This document shows positions 45,201-54,476 of a stretch of DNA of 64,000 bases, piece by piece. The DNA is from Acidovorax soli. Its GTDB lineage: Bacteria > Pseudomonadota > Gammaproteobacteria > Burkholderiales > Burkholderiaceae_C. The DNA lies in contig NZ_FNQJ01000012.1 of the NCBI RefSeq assembly GCF_900107605.1, positions 1-64,000 on the forward strand. Direction: 5' to 3'. The notes beneath the pieces were generated by a model, which was not told where the DNA came from, searched no databases, and saw nothing but the letters and a program-made list of their open reading frames with translations. The stretch's first letter is position 1; each line of letters starts with the position of its first letter. The translations under genes were made by a program, and so were the position numbers.

Positions 45201-45507
45201 TGAACTCGCACAGATTGCCCCAGCCCTCGCCATCCCGAGCCAGGGCCACCAGGCGCAGCTTTCCCCACGCAAACTCGCTGCCCACGATAAGGTGCAAGCC
45301 CCATTCCCTGGCGGCCTCCCAGGCGCGCACCACGCCTGCCACCGAGCATTCATCGGTCAGCGCCAGGGCCCGGTAGCCCAGTTGGGCAGCACGCGCCACC
45401 AGCTCTTTCGGATGGGAGGCGCCGCGCTGGAAACTGAAGTTGGACAGGCAATGCAGCTCGGCATAGCCCGGCAAGGGCGCAGGGGACGGCACTGTGACAG
45501 ACGCCAT
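42283..45507 (-). CDS. dnaE2: Error-prone DNA polymerase DnaE2 (ImuC)
   Basis: This 1074-aa alpha-subunit-type polymerase performs SOS-induced translesion synthesis with ImuA and ImuB. PHP domain (ELHCLSNFSFQRGASHP, residues about 15-31), palm motifs (GRGSAANSVVCYVLGIT, PPDIDVDFEHDRREEV), the HhH region and an OB fold near the C-terminus are present. Residues about 143-162 come from an in-frame repeat copy, in a variable part of the PHP region. ATG 45507 has only a weak AAGG nearby. The gene is separated from imuB by a 268-bp MITE-like element. Confidence 0.93.
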   Translation of the reverse strand: MASVTVPSPAPLPGYAELHCLSNFSFQRGASHPKELVARAAQLGYRALALTDECSVAGVVRAWEAAREWGLHLIVGSEFAWGKLRLVALARDGEGWGNLCEFITAARAAVPKGQYQVGPGSPFNLLEGCELLLVPRRECFDASDFVAFSACISSAIGQFCSNFDAHLWLAAELHLAPDDSLWLATLQRAGAALGLPLVAAGDVHMHARSRKPLQDVITAVRRGCSVAECGFALQPNAERHLRQRVRLAGIYPPELLAATLTVAARCSFSLDEIKYRYPQETVPAGMTPAQALAWLAQEGAQGRYPQGVPDWIAAQIDKELALIAHCQYEMYFLTVHDIVRFARSRGILCQGRGSAANSVVCYVLGITAVNPEDSHLLFERFISKERSEPPDIDVDFEHDRREEVIQYIYAKYGRERAAITAVVTSYRTRSALRDVGKALGVAPVLVDAFAKDHHWFDEDMAADRLQQLAGDRGVPLSAHQAALWLELAAQLKGFPRHLGQHVGGFVLTQGKLTRLVPVEPASMEGRSVIQWDKDDLDAMGLLKVDVLALGMLSALRRCLDLRAALRGERWGLADIPREDAATYDMICAADTVGVFQIESRAQMSMLPRLQPRVFYDLVVEVAIVRPGPIQGGMVHPYLQARERRRRGEALQLEKPELEAALARTLGVPIFQEQVMQIAMIAADFTPGMADDLRRSMAAWTRKGGVHRFEEPLVKGMLAKGYRPAFAQAIFQQMLGFGEYGFPESHAHSFALLAYASSWLKCHEPACFLAALLNALPMGFYTASQLVQDARRHGVRVLPIDVTCSDSDCTLEGPAERLRPARGLPTPPLPQPAVRLGLRLVGGLQASATQRLVQARAAAPFTSTEDLALRAQLGTQDLQALAAADALASLSGHRRQQMWEAAAQHTAPALWREVPVHEAPLALPAAPEGEEIVFDYAATGLTLRRHPLALLRPRLARWRLQTALQLHSVPHGRKVRACGIVTVRQRPGTAKGTMFVTLEDETGPVNVIVWPALVETWRQALLGSQLLAVEGLWQCSAHGPGGQAVVRHLVAQRCKDLTPLLGRMAQALQGSRDFH
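45024..45080. repeat. In-frame copy of the AGCGCTTAT repeat inside dnaE2
   Basis: On the minus (coding) strand it reads TGATTTTGTAGCTTTCAGCG, then CTTGCATATCAAGCGCTATAG, then GTCAATTTTG. AGCGCTTG-catat-CAAGCGCT is a clean palindrome. It encodes SDFVAFSACISSAIGQF without breaking the frame. Base composition is far more AT-rich than the surroundings. Confidence 0.8.
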
Positions 45508-45514
45508 GGCCTTA

Positions 45515-45782
45515 GAGACTGTTCTCGATCTCGCAGGGGATCGCGTTGGAGCGCAATCGGGATGAGTGGATGCTTCGGATGCGCCGCATGGGCTGGTGCC
45601 CATGCAAGCAGCCGGGGCGTCCAATCGCCCGATTTCGCTCCAACCCATCGGGCAGTGGTCTTTGCGGGCGGTCTGCGGCGTTGCGGCGCTTGTGGATAGC
45701 CGGGCTATCCACTGCACACCGCGCCTTGCATCCCATCCCGCAAAGACCGCTGCGCGACCCCTGGGAGATCGTGAACAGGCTC
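45515..45782. mobile_element. MITE-like element between imuB and dnaE2
   Basis: This 268-bp non-coding element has terminal inverted repeats of about 30 bp. The left arm (45515-45545) begins GAGACTGTTCTCGATCTCGC; the right arm (45753-45782), on the complement, begins GAGCCTGTTCACGATCTCCC. About 27 positions match. A TTA triplet lies directly outside each end (45512-45514, 45783-45785), consistent with a 3-bp target duplication. The right TTA is the TAA stop codon of imuB. Inside are nested hairpins, including GTGGATAGCC-g-GGCTATCCAC (45692-45712). No transposase is encoded. Confidence 0.7.
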
Positions 45783-47303
45783 TTACCCATAGATGCCGTG
45801 CAGGAACCAGCGGTGCGGCTGCGCGGCCGTGAACGCGCTTTGCATCGCGCCCTCCTGCATCGCGCCGCCAGCGGGCGGCACCCACCGCTCGCGGAACACC
45901 CACACCAGCCCCGCCACATCGTTGTGCGCCACAAAATAATCGCGCAGCGCCAACCCCGCACAGGAATGGCCCGGGTCGCCAGCGCCCTCGCCTGCGGCCG
46001 ACCACCAGCCCGCCTCGAACCGGTGCGGCCCCGCCAGCAGGCGCAGCAAGCCGTGGTGACAGGGACGGTTGCCCTGCACCGCCAGCCGCCGGGGTGGGCG
46101 CAGCAGCCAGGTGGGCCACAGGGTGGCGTCGGGGGCATGCGTGTCGGCGGCAGGGGTGCCGGGGTGGGCGCGGTCATGGTTCAGCACCTCGGTCGCCGGG
46201 CGCCATTGCTGCATGTGCTCGGGCCGGTGGTCGGCCTGCAGCACGGGGGCCACCACCTGGCTGGACCCCAGGCGGGCCGACAGGCGCTCCAGCAACTGGT
46301 GCAAGGCCTCGCCTGGCGCTGAAGCCGGGTCGTCACGGCCACCGCCCACAAGATCGCCGGGCGGCAGCAGGCTCGCGCTGCGGTGCGGCAATGGGGCCGA
46401 CTCCAGCAGGCGCAGCGTGATCTGGTTGACCGGTGCCGCCAGGGCCGTGCGCGCCAGGTTTTCCGACAGCAGGCGCCGCAGGTGCGCCATGTCCTGCGTG
46501 GCCTGGGCGGTGCGCACCGGCAGGGCCTGCGTGGGGGCAATGGCCACACCGTCGATGCGCCGCAGGTCGTGGCGCCAGGCCAGCTCCAGCGCCACTGCGC
46601 CCTGCTGCCGCGCCTGCAGCCAGCCCTGCAGGGCCGCGAGGCAGCGGCTGGCACTCCAGAGCAGCGCATCGGCCGATTCGGCCAGTGCGGGCAGCTCGGC
46701 GGTCAGCACAAACTGCTCGGGCAGCTCCAGCCAGGCGTGGGCTTCGGGAGCGTCGCCCAAGGCCTGGTCCAGCACCCGCAACACCTGGCCACCAAAACGC
46801 CTGGCCACCCCGGCACGCGGCAGCGCCCGCAACGCCCCCCAGGTGCGACAACCCATGCGCTCCAGGCTGGCCACATGCGGGCGCAGTGCGGTCAGCGTGT
46901 GCAAGGGCAAGCCGTCCACACCCGGCTCCACGCCCTGCCCTGGTGGCACACGCCCCGCCTGCGCCATACGCAACCAGGCCTGCGCCACCAGGGCTGTCGG
47001 CCCGCAGCCCCACGCCGTCTGTGTGCCTGGTGGTTGCACCCGCACTTCCCGGGTGGCCGTGTGTGCAGGCGGTCCGCCAGATGCATCGGCCCAGGCCTGC
47101 AGCACCTGCGCCCGCAAGGCATCGCGCCCGCCCCAGAGCCGCTCGGTGGTGGACACCTCCAACAGCACGGCGTCGCCATCCACCAGGGCCACGCGCGGCG
47201 TAAAGCGCAAAGCCCACCAGCCCGCCGCCGCGGCTTGCACAGCGGCGCCCGGAGGTGCCGCAGGCTCATCGCACCATGGCAACGGCAGTGCGATCCAGTG
47301 CAT
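45783..47303 (-). CDS. imuB: ImuB, Y-family polymerase-like mutasome hub
   Basis: This 506-aa protein has the UmuC/DinB fold but lacks the usual acidic polymerase triad, as expected for ImuB, which links ImuA and DnaE2 to the beta clamp. N-terminal MHWIALPLPW, the HhH segment LERMGCRTWGALRALPRAG and the C-terminal FEAGWWS ... DYFVAHN ... WFLHGIYG are family marks. It overlaps imuA by 38 nt. Its stop codon abuts the MITE-like element. Confidence 0.88.
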   Translation of the reverse strand: MHWIALPLPWCDEPAAPPGAAVQAAAAGWWALRFTPRVALVDGDAVLLEVSTTERLWGGRDALRAQVLQAWADASGGPPAHTATREVRVQPPGTQTAWGCGPTALVAQAWLRMAQAGRVPPGQGVEPGVDGLPLHTLTALRPHVASLERMGCRTWGALRALPRAGVARRFGGQVLRVLDQALGDAPEAHAWLELPEQFVLTAELPALAESADALLWSASRCLAALQGWLQARQQGAVALELAWRHDLRRIDGVAIAPTQALPVRTAQATQDMAHLRRLLSENLARTALAAPVNQITLRLLESAPLPHRSASLLPPGDLVGGGRDDPASAPGEALHQLLERLSARLGSSQVVAPVLQADHRPEHMQQWRPATEVLNHDRAHPGTPAADTHAPDATLWPTWLLRPPRRLAVQGNRPCHHGLLRLLAGPHRFEAGWWSAAGEGAGDPGHSCAGLALRDYFVAHNDVAGLVWVFRERWVPPAGGAMQEGAMQSAFTAAQPHRWFLHGIYG

Positions 47304-48123
47304 GGCCCCTCCTCTCTGGCGCGCCCCGCCCAGGCGCCAGCACCGGACGCATAGTCAGCGCTGGCACCGCACTGTGACGCACCGCTGTTGCACCGGTCAC
47401 CCCCTGCGCTGCGCGCCGCCGCGCGGCCTGCGCCGCCAGCACCTGGGCCAGACGGGGGTGGCAGCCCGGCAGATCCAGCCCCTGCACCAGGGGCGGCCCT
47501 CGGCGCTTGAGGATCTGCACCTGCATGCCAGGCGATAGGACGGCATCCCCTGGCAGGGCCAGCCCCTGCACCTGCAGCCGCAGCAAGGCCGGCGACGCCT
47601 GCGGTGCGGCACGGACCGGGCGAAACACCCACAGCAACTGCTGTTGTTGCGCCGCCGCCAGCTGCAAGCGGCGCAAGGCCGCAGGGAGTGCCTGCGGCAG
47701 CCAGGCCATGACGGCCAGCACATCGCGGCAGCGCAGCGCCTGCTCGGCCGCCCAGAGCGCCGCCTTGGCGTTGTCGGGCCGCACGACGCACAAGCGCTGT
47801 GCCGGCAACCCCTGCGCCCTGAGCGCCGGGCCAAAGGGCTCGCACGGTGGCGCCACCACCACCACGGCCCCCACGCGCCGAGCCACTGCCTGCGCCAGTG
47901 CAGGCAGCACCAGTTGCCATTCGTGCAGGCCCACCATGGGTTGCAATACCTCGCTCATCGCCCCCACGGGCCAGCCACCGCCCGGCAGTTGCGCATCCAG
48001 CAGCGCGTATCCGGTGGGCTGCGCGGACTGCGGGCCCGCGCCCAATGCGTCTGCATGCCAGACACCAGGCATGGCGGACGGCAAATCGAGCGCAACCCGC
48101 AAAGTGGAGCGTGGCGCAATCAT
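47266..48123 (-). CDS. imuA: ImuA, RecA-like SOS mutagenesis protein
   Basis: This 285-aa protein corresponds to ImuA (SulA/RecA-like): GYALLDAQLPGGGWPVGAMSEVL near residues 38-60 and VVVVAPPCEPFGPALRAQGL. It binds ImuB and tunes the mutasome. The ATG at 48123 is 18 bp after a palindrome holding a LexA box. It is the first gene of the imuA-imuB-dnaE2 operon. Confidence 0.87.
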   Translation of the reverse strand: MIAPRSTLRVALDLPSAMPGVWHADALGAGPQSAQPTGYALLDAQLPGGGWPVGAMSEVLQPMVGLHEWQLVLPALAQAVARRVGAVVVVAPPCEPFGPALRAQGLPAQRLCVVRPDNAKAALWAAEQALRCRDVLAVMAWLPQALPAALRRLQLAAAQQQQLLWVFRPVRAAPQASPALLRLQVQGLALPGDAVLSPGMQVQILKRRGPPLVQGLDLPGCHPRLAQVLAAQAARRRAAQGVTGATAVRHSAVPALTMRPVLAPGRGAPERRGHALDRTAVAMVR

Positions 48124-48141
48124 GGTGGTGGCAAGGGTTCA

Positions 48142-48183
48142 GAAGACAGGAATACTGTGAATATACACAGTATTCCTGTCTTC
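48142..48183. promoter_or_regulatory. LexA box inside a 42-nt palindrome, imuA promoter
   Basis: CTGTGAATATACACAG (48155-48170) is a perfect CTGT-N8-ACAG LexA operator. It is the centre of a much longer palindrome: GAAGACAGGAATACTGTG on the left matches CACAGTATTCCTGTCTTC on the right over 18 bp. The box controls the SOS operon imuA-imuB-dnaE2, which starts 19 bp away. The outer arms are not required by LexA. Confidence 0.88.
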
Positions 48184-48546
48184 CACCACCAACCACCCAG
48201 CCAGAAGAAAAGAGACGCTTTGGGGCCGCTACAACATGCGCATCACCCCATCGCACCAGTCGGCCACAGTGCTTCACGCCCACCAGAGCCACTTCGGCCA
48301 GGCCCACGGCCTCGCCTTGCCACTGTTCGAGCAGATCGCCCTGGTGCCCAGGGTGGGAGCCAGCCGGCCTCGATCAACGCCTTTTGCCATGCCTGCAGCC
48401 GGGTGTCGGCAAAGGCGAGCGCGCGGCCGGCCTCCTGCCTGGCGGAGGCCGGCAAGCTTGCCTGGACTGTTTCCACTGCGCAAAGGCGTCCGCCAGCAAA
48501 AGGCCCGCTTGCGCGGGCCCGTGCTATGGCAGGTCAAGCAGTGCCT
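48184..48546. other. Intergenic stretch between imuA and scoB
   Basis: No supported gene is present. A minus-strand open frame (48243-48476, GTG start) begins with natural-looking sequence (FADTRLQAWQKALIEAGWLPP) but then turns into Arg/Gly-rich noise, so it may be a decayed gene tail. A 10-bp GC hairpin lies at 48426-48453. The scoB terminator lies at 48498-48519. Confidence 0.3.
48498..48519 (-). terminator. Rho-independent terminator after scoB
   Basis: On the minus strand GGCCCGC-gcaa-GCGGGCC is followed by TTTT. The 7-bp GC stem with a 4-nt loop and U-run lies about 30 bp after the scoB stop codon. Confidence 0.75.
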
Positions 48547-49185
48547 TCAGGGCAGCAGCGTGACACCCGTCTTGGCCTGGAGGGCATCGAACGTGACGCC
48601 CGGCGCCAGCTCCACCACCTTGAGGCCCAGCGGCGTCACGTCCATCACGGCCAGGTCGGTGATGATGCGGTCGACCACGCCCACGCCCGTGAGGGGCAGC
48701 GTGCACCGGGGCAGGATTTTCAGGTCTTCGGTGCCGTCTTTCTTGCGCGCCACATGCTCCATGAGCACGATCACACGCTTGACGCCGGCCACCAGGTCCA
48801 TGGCGCCGCCCATGCCCTTGACCATCTTGCCGGGGATCATCCAGTTGGCCAGGTCACCCTGCTCGCTGACCTGCATGGCGCCCAGGATGGACAGGTTGAT
48901 CTTGCCGCCGCGGATCATCGCGAAGGACTGGTCCGAACTGAAGATGGACGAGCCGGGGATGGTGGTCACGGTCTGCTTGCCAGCGTTGATGAGGTCGGCA
49001 TCCACCTTGTCCTCGGTGGGGAAGGCCCCGATGCCCAGCATGCCGTTCTCGGACTGCAGCCACACCTCCTTGTCACCGGTGAAGTTGGCCACCAGCGTGG
49101 GAATGCCGATGCCCAGGTTCACATAGAAGCCGTCTTCGAGTTCTTGGGCCGCACGGGCGGCCATCTGGTCTTGGGTCCAGGACAT
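48547..49185 (-). CDS. scoB: 3-oxoacid CoA-transferase subunit B
   Basis: This 212-aa subunit has the CoA-transferase family I marks: [22 protein letters not shown] with the catalytic Glu region SENGMLGIG, and [13 protein letters not shown]. It moves CoA from succinyl-CoA to a 3-oxoacid such as acetoacetate. ATG 49185 follows AAAGG by 8 nt. A PcaC-like decarboxylase gene lies 1.5 kb away, so a role as 3-oxoadipate CoA-transferase (PcaJ) is also possible. Confidence 0.88.
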   Translation of the reverse strand: MSWTQDQMAARAAQELEDGFYVNLGIGIPTLVANFTGDKEVWLQSENGMLGIGAFPTEDKVDADLINAGKQTVTTIPGSSIFSSDQSFAMIRGGKINLSILGAMQVSEQGDLANWMIPGKMVKGMGGAMDLVAGVKRVIVLMEHVARKKDGTEDLKILPRCTLPLTGVGVVDRIITDLAVMDVTPLGLKVVELAPGVTFDALQAKTGVTLLP

Positions 49186-49252
49186 GTTCAAGCCTTTCTA
49201 ATCGATTGAGGACAGGGCTTGCCGATTCGCGGCTGCGGCCTGTCCCGCAAGG

Positions 49253-49957
49253 TTATTTCGTTTCGGTGATGGTTCTTTTCTCGATGCGCTTTTCAGGGTG
49301 GGCGTTGAGCACGATGCGGTGCACATAGATGCCGGGCAGGTGAATCTGGTCGGGGTCGATCGCGCCCGTCTCCACCACCTCTTCCACCTCCACGATGCAG
49401 ATCTTGCCGGCCATGGCGGCGGCCGGGTTGAAGTTGCGTGCCGTCAGGCGAAACTGCAGGTTGCCCGACTGGTCGGCGCGCCAGGCCTTGACCAGCGACA
49501 CTTCGGGCACCAGCGAGCGCTCCATCACATAGGTTTCGCCATCGAACTCGCGCAGCTCCTTGCCCTCGGCCACGATGGTGCCCACGCCGGTCTTGGTGAA
49601 GAAGGCCGGGATGCCCGCGCCGCCCGCGCGCAGCTTCTCGGCCAGCGTACCCTGGGGCGTGAATTCCAGCTCCAGTTCGCCCGCCAGGAACTGGCGCTCG
49701 AATTCCTTGTTCTCGCCTACATAGGACGAGATCATCTTCTTGATCTGGTGCGTTTCGAGCAGCTTGCCCAGGCCAAAGCCGTCCACGCCCGCGTTGTTGG
49801 AGATCACGGTGAGGTTCTTCGCCCCCGAATCGCGCAGCGCATCGATGAGTGCCTCGGGAATACCGCACAGGCCGAAGCCGCCCACGGCCAGCAACTGGCC
49901 ATCGGCCACCACGCCTTCAAGGGCCTTGGCTGCGGAAGGAAATAACTTTTTCACCAC
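49253..49957 (-). CDS. scoA: 3-oxoacid CoA-transferase subunit A
   Basis: This 234-aa subunit carries VADGQLLAVGGFGLCGIPEALIDAL, the CoA-binding NNAGVDGFGLG and KICIVEVEEVVETG segments. It starts with GTG 49957 and pairs with the B subunit 67 bp downstream. It is similar in length to both ScoA and PcaI. Transcription is divergent from a PAS-LuxR regulator with an inverted repeat in between. Confidence 0.88.
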   Translation of the reverse strand: MVKKLFPSAAKALEGVVADGQLLAVGGFGLCGIPEALIDALRDSGAKNLTVISNNAGVDGFGLGKLLETHQIKKMISSYVGENKEFERQFLAGELELEFTPQGTLAEKLRAGGAGIPAFFTKTGVGTIVAEGKELREFDGETYVMERSLVPEVSLVKAWRADQSGNLQFRLTARNFNPAAAMAGKICIVEVEEVVETGAIDPDQIHLPGIYVHRIVLNAHPEKRIEKRTITETK

Positions 49958-49987
49958 GATCTCCTTGATAGTTTTGATGCGCTACGA

Positions 49988-50011
49988 TACTACGTAGATG
50001 GATAAGTAGTA
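49988..50011. promoter_or_regulatory. Inverted repeat in scoA/PAS-LuxR divergent promoter
   Basis: TACTAC (49988-49993) and GTAGTA (50006-50011) form a perfect inverted repeat with a 12-nt centre, and CTACGTAG at 49990-49997 is itself a palindrome. It is 19 bp upstream of the regulator start and 30 bp upstream of scoA. It is a natural operator for the LuxR protein. Confidence 0.5.
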
Positions 50012-50030
50012 CCCCGTAAAGATTTGCACT

Positions 50031-50576
50031 ATGGACGTTGATTACAGACTGGCTTTCGAATTTGCCCCCGTGGGTCTGGTGCTCTCGCGCAACCGCACCA
50101 TGATGGACTGCAACCGGCTGGTCTGTGAAATGTTCGGCGCCTCGCGCGAAGTGTTGATCGGGCAATCGTTCGAGGTGCTCTACCCCAGCACCGACGAGTA
50201 CGAACGCCTGGGGGCGCACATGGAACCCATTTTGAACGCCAAGGGCCACTATGCCGACAGCCGCATCATGAAGCGGGCCAACGGCGAAGTGTTCTGGTGC
50301 CACGTGTCGGGCCGCGCCCTCAATCGCGAAGCCCCCCACGAATCGGGCATCTGGAGCTTTGAAGACCTCAGCTCGCAGCGCACCGTCAAGGCCGAACTCA
50401 CGGGGCGCGAACGCGAAGTGGCCGCCAAGCTGCTGGAAGGCCTGACCTCCAAGGAAATCGGCAAGACCCTGGAGATCAGCCACCGCACCGTGGAAATCTA
50501 CCGTGCCCGCCTGATGCGCAAGTACAACGCCTCCACCGCGGCCGATCTGGTGCACAAGCTGGTGGCGGGAGCATAG
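50031..50576 (+). CDS. PAS-LuxR transcriptional regulator
   Basis: This 181-aa regulator has an N-terminal PAS domain (AFEFAPVGLVLSRNRTMMDCN ... EVFWCHVSGRALNR, residues about 8-110) and a C-terminal LuxR HTH (ELTGREREVAAKLLEGLTSKEIGKTLEISHRTVEIYRARLMRK). The single-chain PAS sensor has no kinase partner nearby, so it probably senses a ligand directly. It is divergent from scoAB and most likely controls it. Confidence 0.85.
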   Translation: MDVDYRLAFEFAPVGLVLSRNRTMMDCNRLVCEMFGASREVLIGQSFEVLYPSTDEYERLGAHMEPILNAKGHYADSRIMKRANGEVFWCHVSGRALNREAPHESGIWSFEDLSSQRTVKAELTGREREVAAKLLEGLTSKEIGKTLEISHRTVEIYRARLMRKYNASTAADLVHKLVAGA

Positions 50577-50577
50577 G

Positions 50578-50640
50578 CTCCCCCTGAGTCGTTTCGCGCC
50601 TTCCCCCTGAGGGGGACACTACCACTGGCCTGGCCAAGCC
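50578..50640. repeat. GC-rich CCCCCTGAG-type intergenic repeat
   Basis: CTCCCCCTGAGTCGTTTCGC is followed by GCCTTCCCCCTGAGGGGGAC. TCCCCCTGAGGGGGA is a strong short hairpin. Sequences of this type recur between genes in Comamonadaceae, by my recollection. Here it separates the convergent LuxR and CMD genes and could act as a bidirectional terminator. Confidence 0.45.
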
Positions 50641-50685
50641 AGTTCTACGGGCGACAGGAAGCAGTCCAAGCGCAAGAGCGCACCG

Positions 50686-51081
50686 TCAGCCCTTTCCATG
50701 ACCGTCCACCACCTCGGACGCTGTGCGAAAAGCCTCCACCGCGGCCGGCAGGCCGCAGTAGATGCTGGCATGCAGCAGCACTTCCTGAAGCTCCTGGGCC
50801 GTGGCGCCATTGTTGAGCGCACCGCGCACATGGCCCTTGAGCTCGTGCTGCCGGCCCAGTGCCGTGAGAAATGCCACCGTGATCAGGCTGCGCGTTTTCA
50901 TTTCCAACCCCGGGCGCTGCCACACATCGCCCCAGGCATTGCGGGTGATGAACTCCTGGATGGGCTGGGTGAACGCCGTGGCATTGCCAAAGGCCTTGGC
51001 CACGAAGTCCTCGCCCATGACCTGCTTGCGCGTGGCCAATCCTTGGTCGAAATCTTTGGTGGATGGGGGTTGCTGCGTCAT
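50686..51081 (-). CDS. pcaC: 4-carboxymuconolactone decarboxylase family protein (PcaC-like)
   Basis: This 131-aa protein has the CMD/AhpD-like fold and the PcaC arrangement: GRQHELKGHVRGALNNGATAQELQEVLLHASIYCGLPAAVEAFRTA. PcaC decarboxylates 4-carboxymuconolactone in the beta-ketoadipate pathway. Length equals true PcaC (about 130 aa). The CxxC pair of peroxidase-type AhpD proteins is absent. pca structural genes are not adjacent, except possibly scoAB acting as pcaIJ. Confidence 0.75.
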   Translation of the reverse strand: MTQQPPSTKDFDQGLATRKQVMGEDFVAKAFGNATAFTQPIQEFITRNAWGDVWQRPGLEMKTRSLITVAFLTALGRQHELKGHVRGALNNGATAQELQEVLLHASIYCGLPAAVEAFRTASEVVDGHGKG

Positions 51082-51134
51082 GCGGGCACTCCTGTTCGAT
51101 TGGGAGAGCCATGGTATCCGCCTCCATCATGCGC

Positions 51135-51178
51135 AAAAAGAAACACCCCCTGCGGCATCCATCAGGACTCGCAGGGGG
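51135..51178 (-). terminator. Rho-independent terminator after katG
   Basis: On the minus strand CGCAGGGGG-type arms form a 9-bp stem (51146-51154 with 51170-51178) followed by TTTCTTTTT. It ends about 25 bp after the katG stop codon. Confidence 0.7.
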
Positions 51179-51202
51179 CGTGGACCATTCGCTCAGGCCT
51201 TG

Positions 51203-53386
<2,184 letters not shown>

Positions 53387-53526
53387 TTATGGCGAGTTGC
53401 AAGCCAAATGATAGGCAGTGACCTCCGAATCAAAAAGTCAATTAATACAAATTTACCGATAGTTTTTATTAACCCACTCCCTAAGAAGATAGCCAGAAAG
53501 AGCGCGGCAGTACGCCCGTGATTGCA

Positions 53527-54459
53527 CTATTTTCGATAGCCGCCTGCGGCCTTATCCGTTTGCAGGCCCGGTGTGCCCAGGTCCGCTTGCAGGATATGGC
53601 CGTGGGTCGAGTCGGTGACGTACACCACCCTGCGCCCTTCTCCGCCGAAAGCCAGATTGGTGGTGGAGGCCCCGGCGGGTCCGCGCAACACGCATTCCGG
53701 CTCGGCCCGGTGGTTCAACACCCACACATAGCCCAGGCCCGGGTTGGCCACCAGCAGGCGCCCTGCCCCATCCACCGCCAACCCATCGGGGCCACTGGGG
53801 CCGTAGGAGGTGAAGAACTGGCCCACCTTGGCCACGCTGCCGTCGGGCAGCAGCGGCACGCGCCACACGCAGTTGCCGCGCGTCACGGCCAGGTAGAGCA
53901 CGCGGCCGTCGGGCGACAGGGCCACGCCGTTGGGGCTGGGCACATTGGCCAGCAGCAGGTCCAGCTGGCCGCTGGGGCGCAGGCGGTACAGGCGGCCGCT
54001 CGGATCGTGCAAGCCGCTCTGGCCCTGGTCGGTGAAGTAGAGGTTGCCTTCGGCGTCGAAGATCAGGTCGTTCACGCCCTTGAAGCGCTCGCTGTTGCGG
54101 CGCAGCAGGTAGGGCGCGACCTGGCCCGTGGCCACGTCGAGCTGCATCAGGCCGTTCTTGTAGTCGGTGATGAGCAGCGTGCCGGGCTTCAGGAACTTCA
54201 TGCCGTTGGGCTCGCCGTCGTACTCAGCCACCAGCGCCCATTCGCCTTGCGGGTTGATGCAGAAGATGCGCCCCCAGGGAATGTCGCTCACATACAGGTG
54301 GCCCGTGTCGTCGAACACCGGGCCTTCGAGGAAGGAATCGGTGATGGCGCCGCCCCGGTTGGCGTCAGCCCAGTCGCTGCGCTCGCGGCGACGAAAGTGC
54401 TCGGGCATCGTGGTGAACACATCGAGTTCACGAACCTGGGGGGCTTGCAGCAGAAACAT
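53527..54459 (-). CDS. SMP-30/gluconolactonase family protein
   Basis: This 310-aa beta-propeller hydrolase has the family metal site: SFLEGPVFDDTGHLYVSDIP (Glu), RFKGVNDLIFDAEGNLYFTD (Asn), and SGPDGLAVDGAGRLLVANPG (Asp). It opens lactone rings. It is the last gene of the eight-gene operon and lies 17 bp after the amidohydrolase gene. The substrate is likely an organic-acid lactone of that pathway. Confidence 0.87.
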   Translation of the reverse strand: MFLLQAPQVRELDVFTTMPEHFRRRERSDWADANRGGAITDSFLEGPVFDDTGHLYVSDIPWGRIFCINPQGEWALVAEYDGEPNGMKFLKPGTLLITDYKNGLMQLDVATGQVAPYLLRRNSERFKGVNDLIFDAEGNLYFTDQGQSGLHDPSGRLYRLRPSGQLDLLLANVPSPNGVALSPDGRVLYLAVTRGNCVWRVPLLPDGSVAKVGQFFTSYGPSGPDGLAVDGAGRLLVANPGLGYVWVLNHRAEPECVLRGPAGASTTNLAFGGEGRRVVYVTDSTHGHILQADLGTPGLQTDKAAGGYRK

Positions 54460-54476
54460 GGTGGGGTCTTTCGTGT

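Noticed and set aside
48426-48453. 10-bp GC-rich hairpin treated as a terminator
   Set aside because: No U-run follows on either strand. The better terminator for scoB is at 48498-48519.
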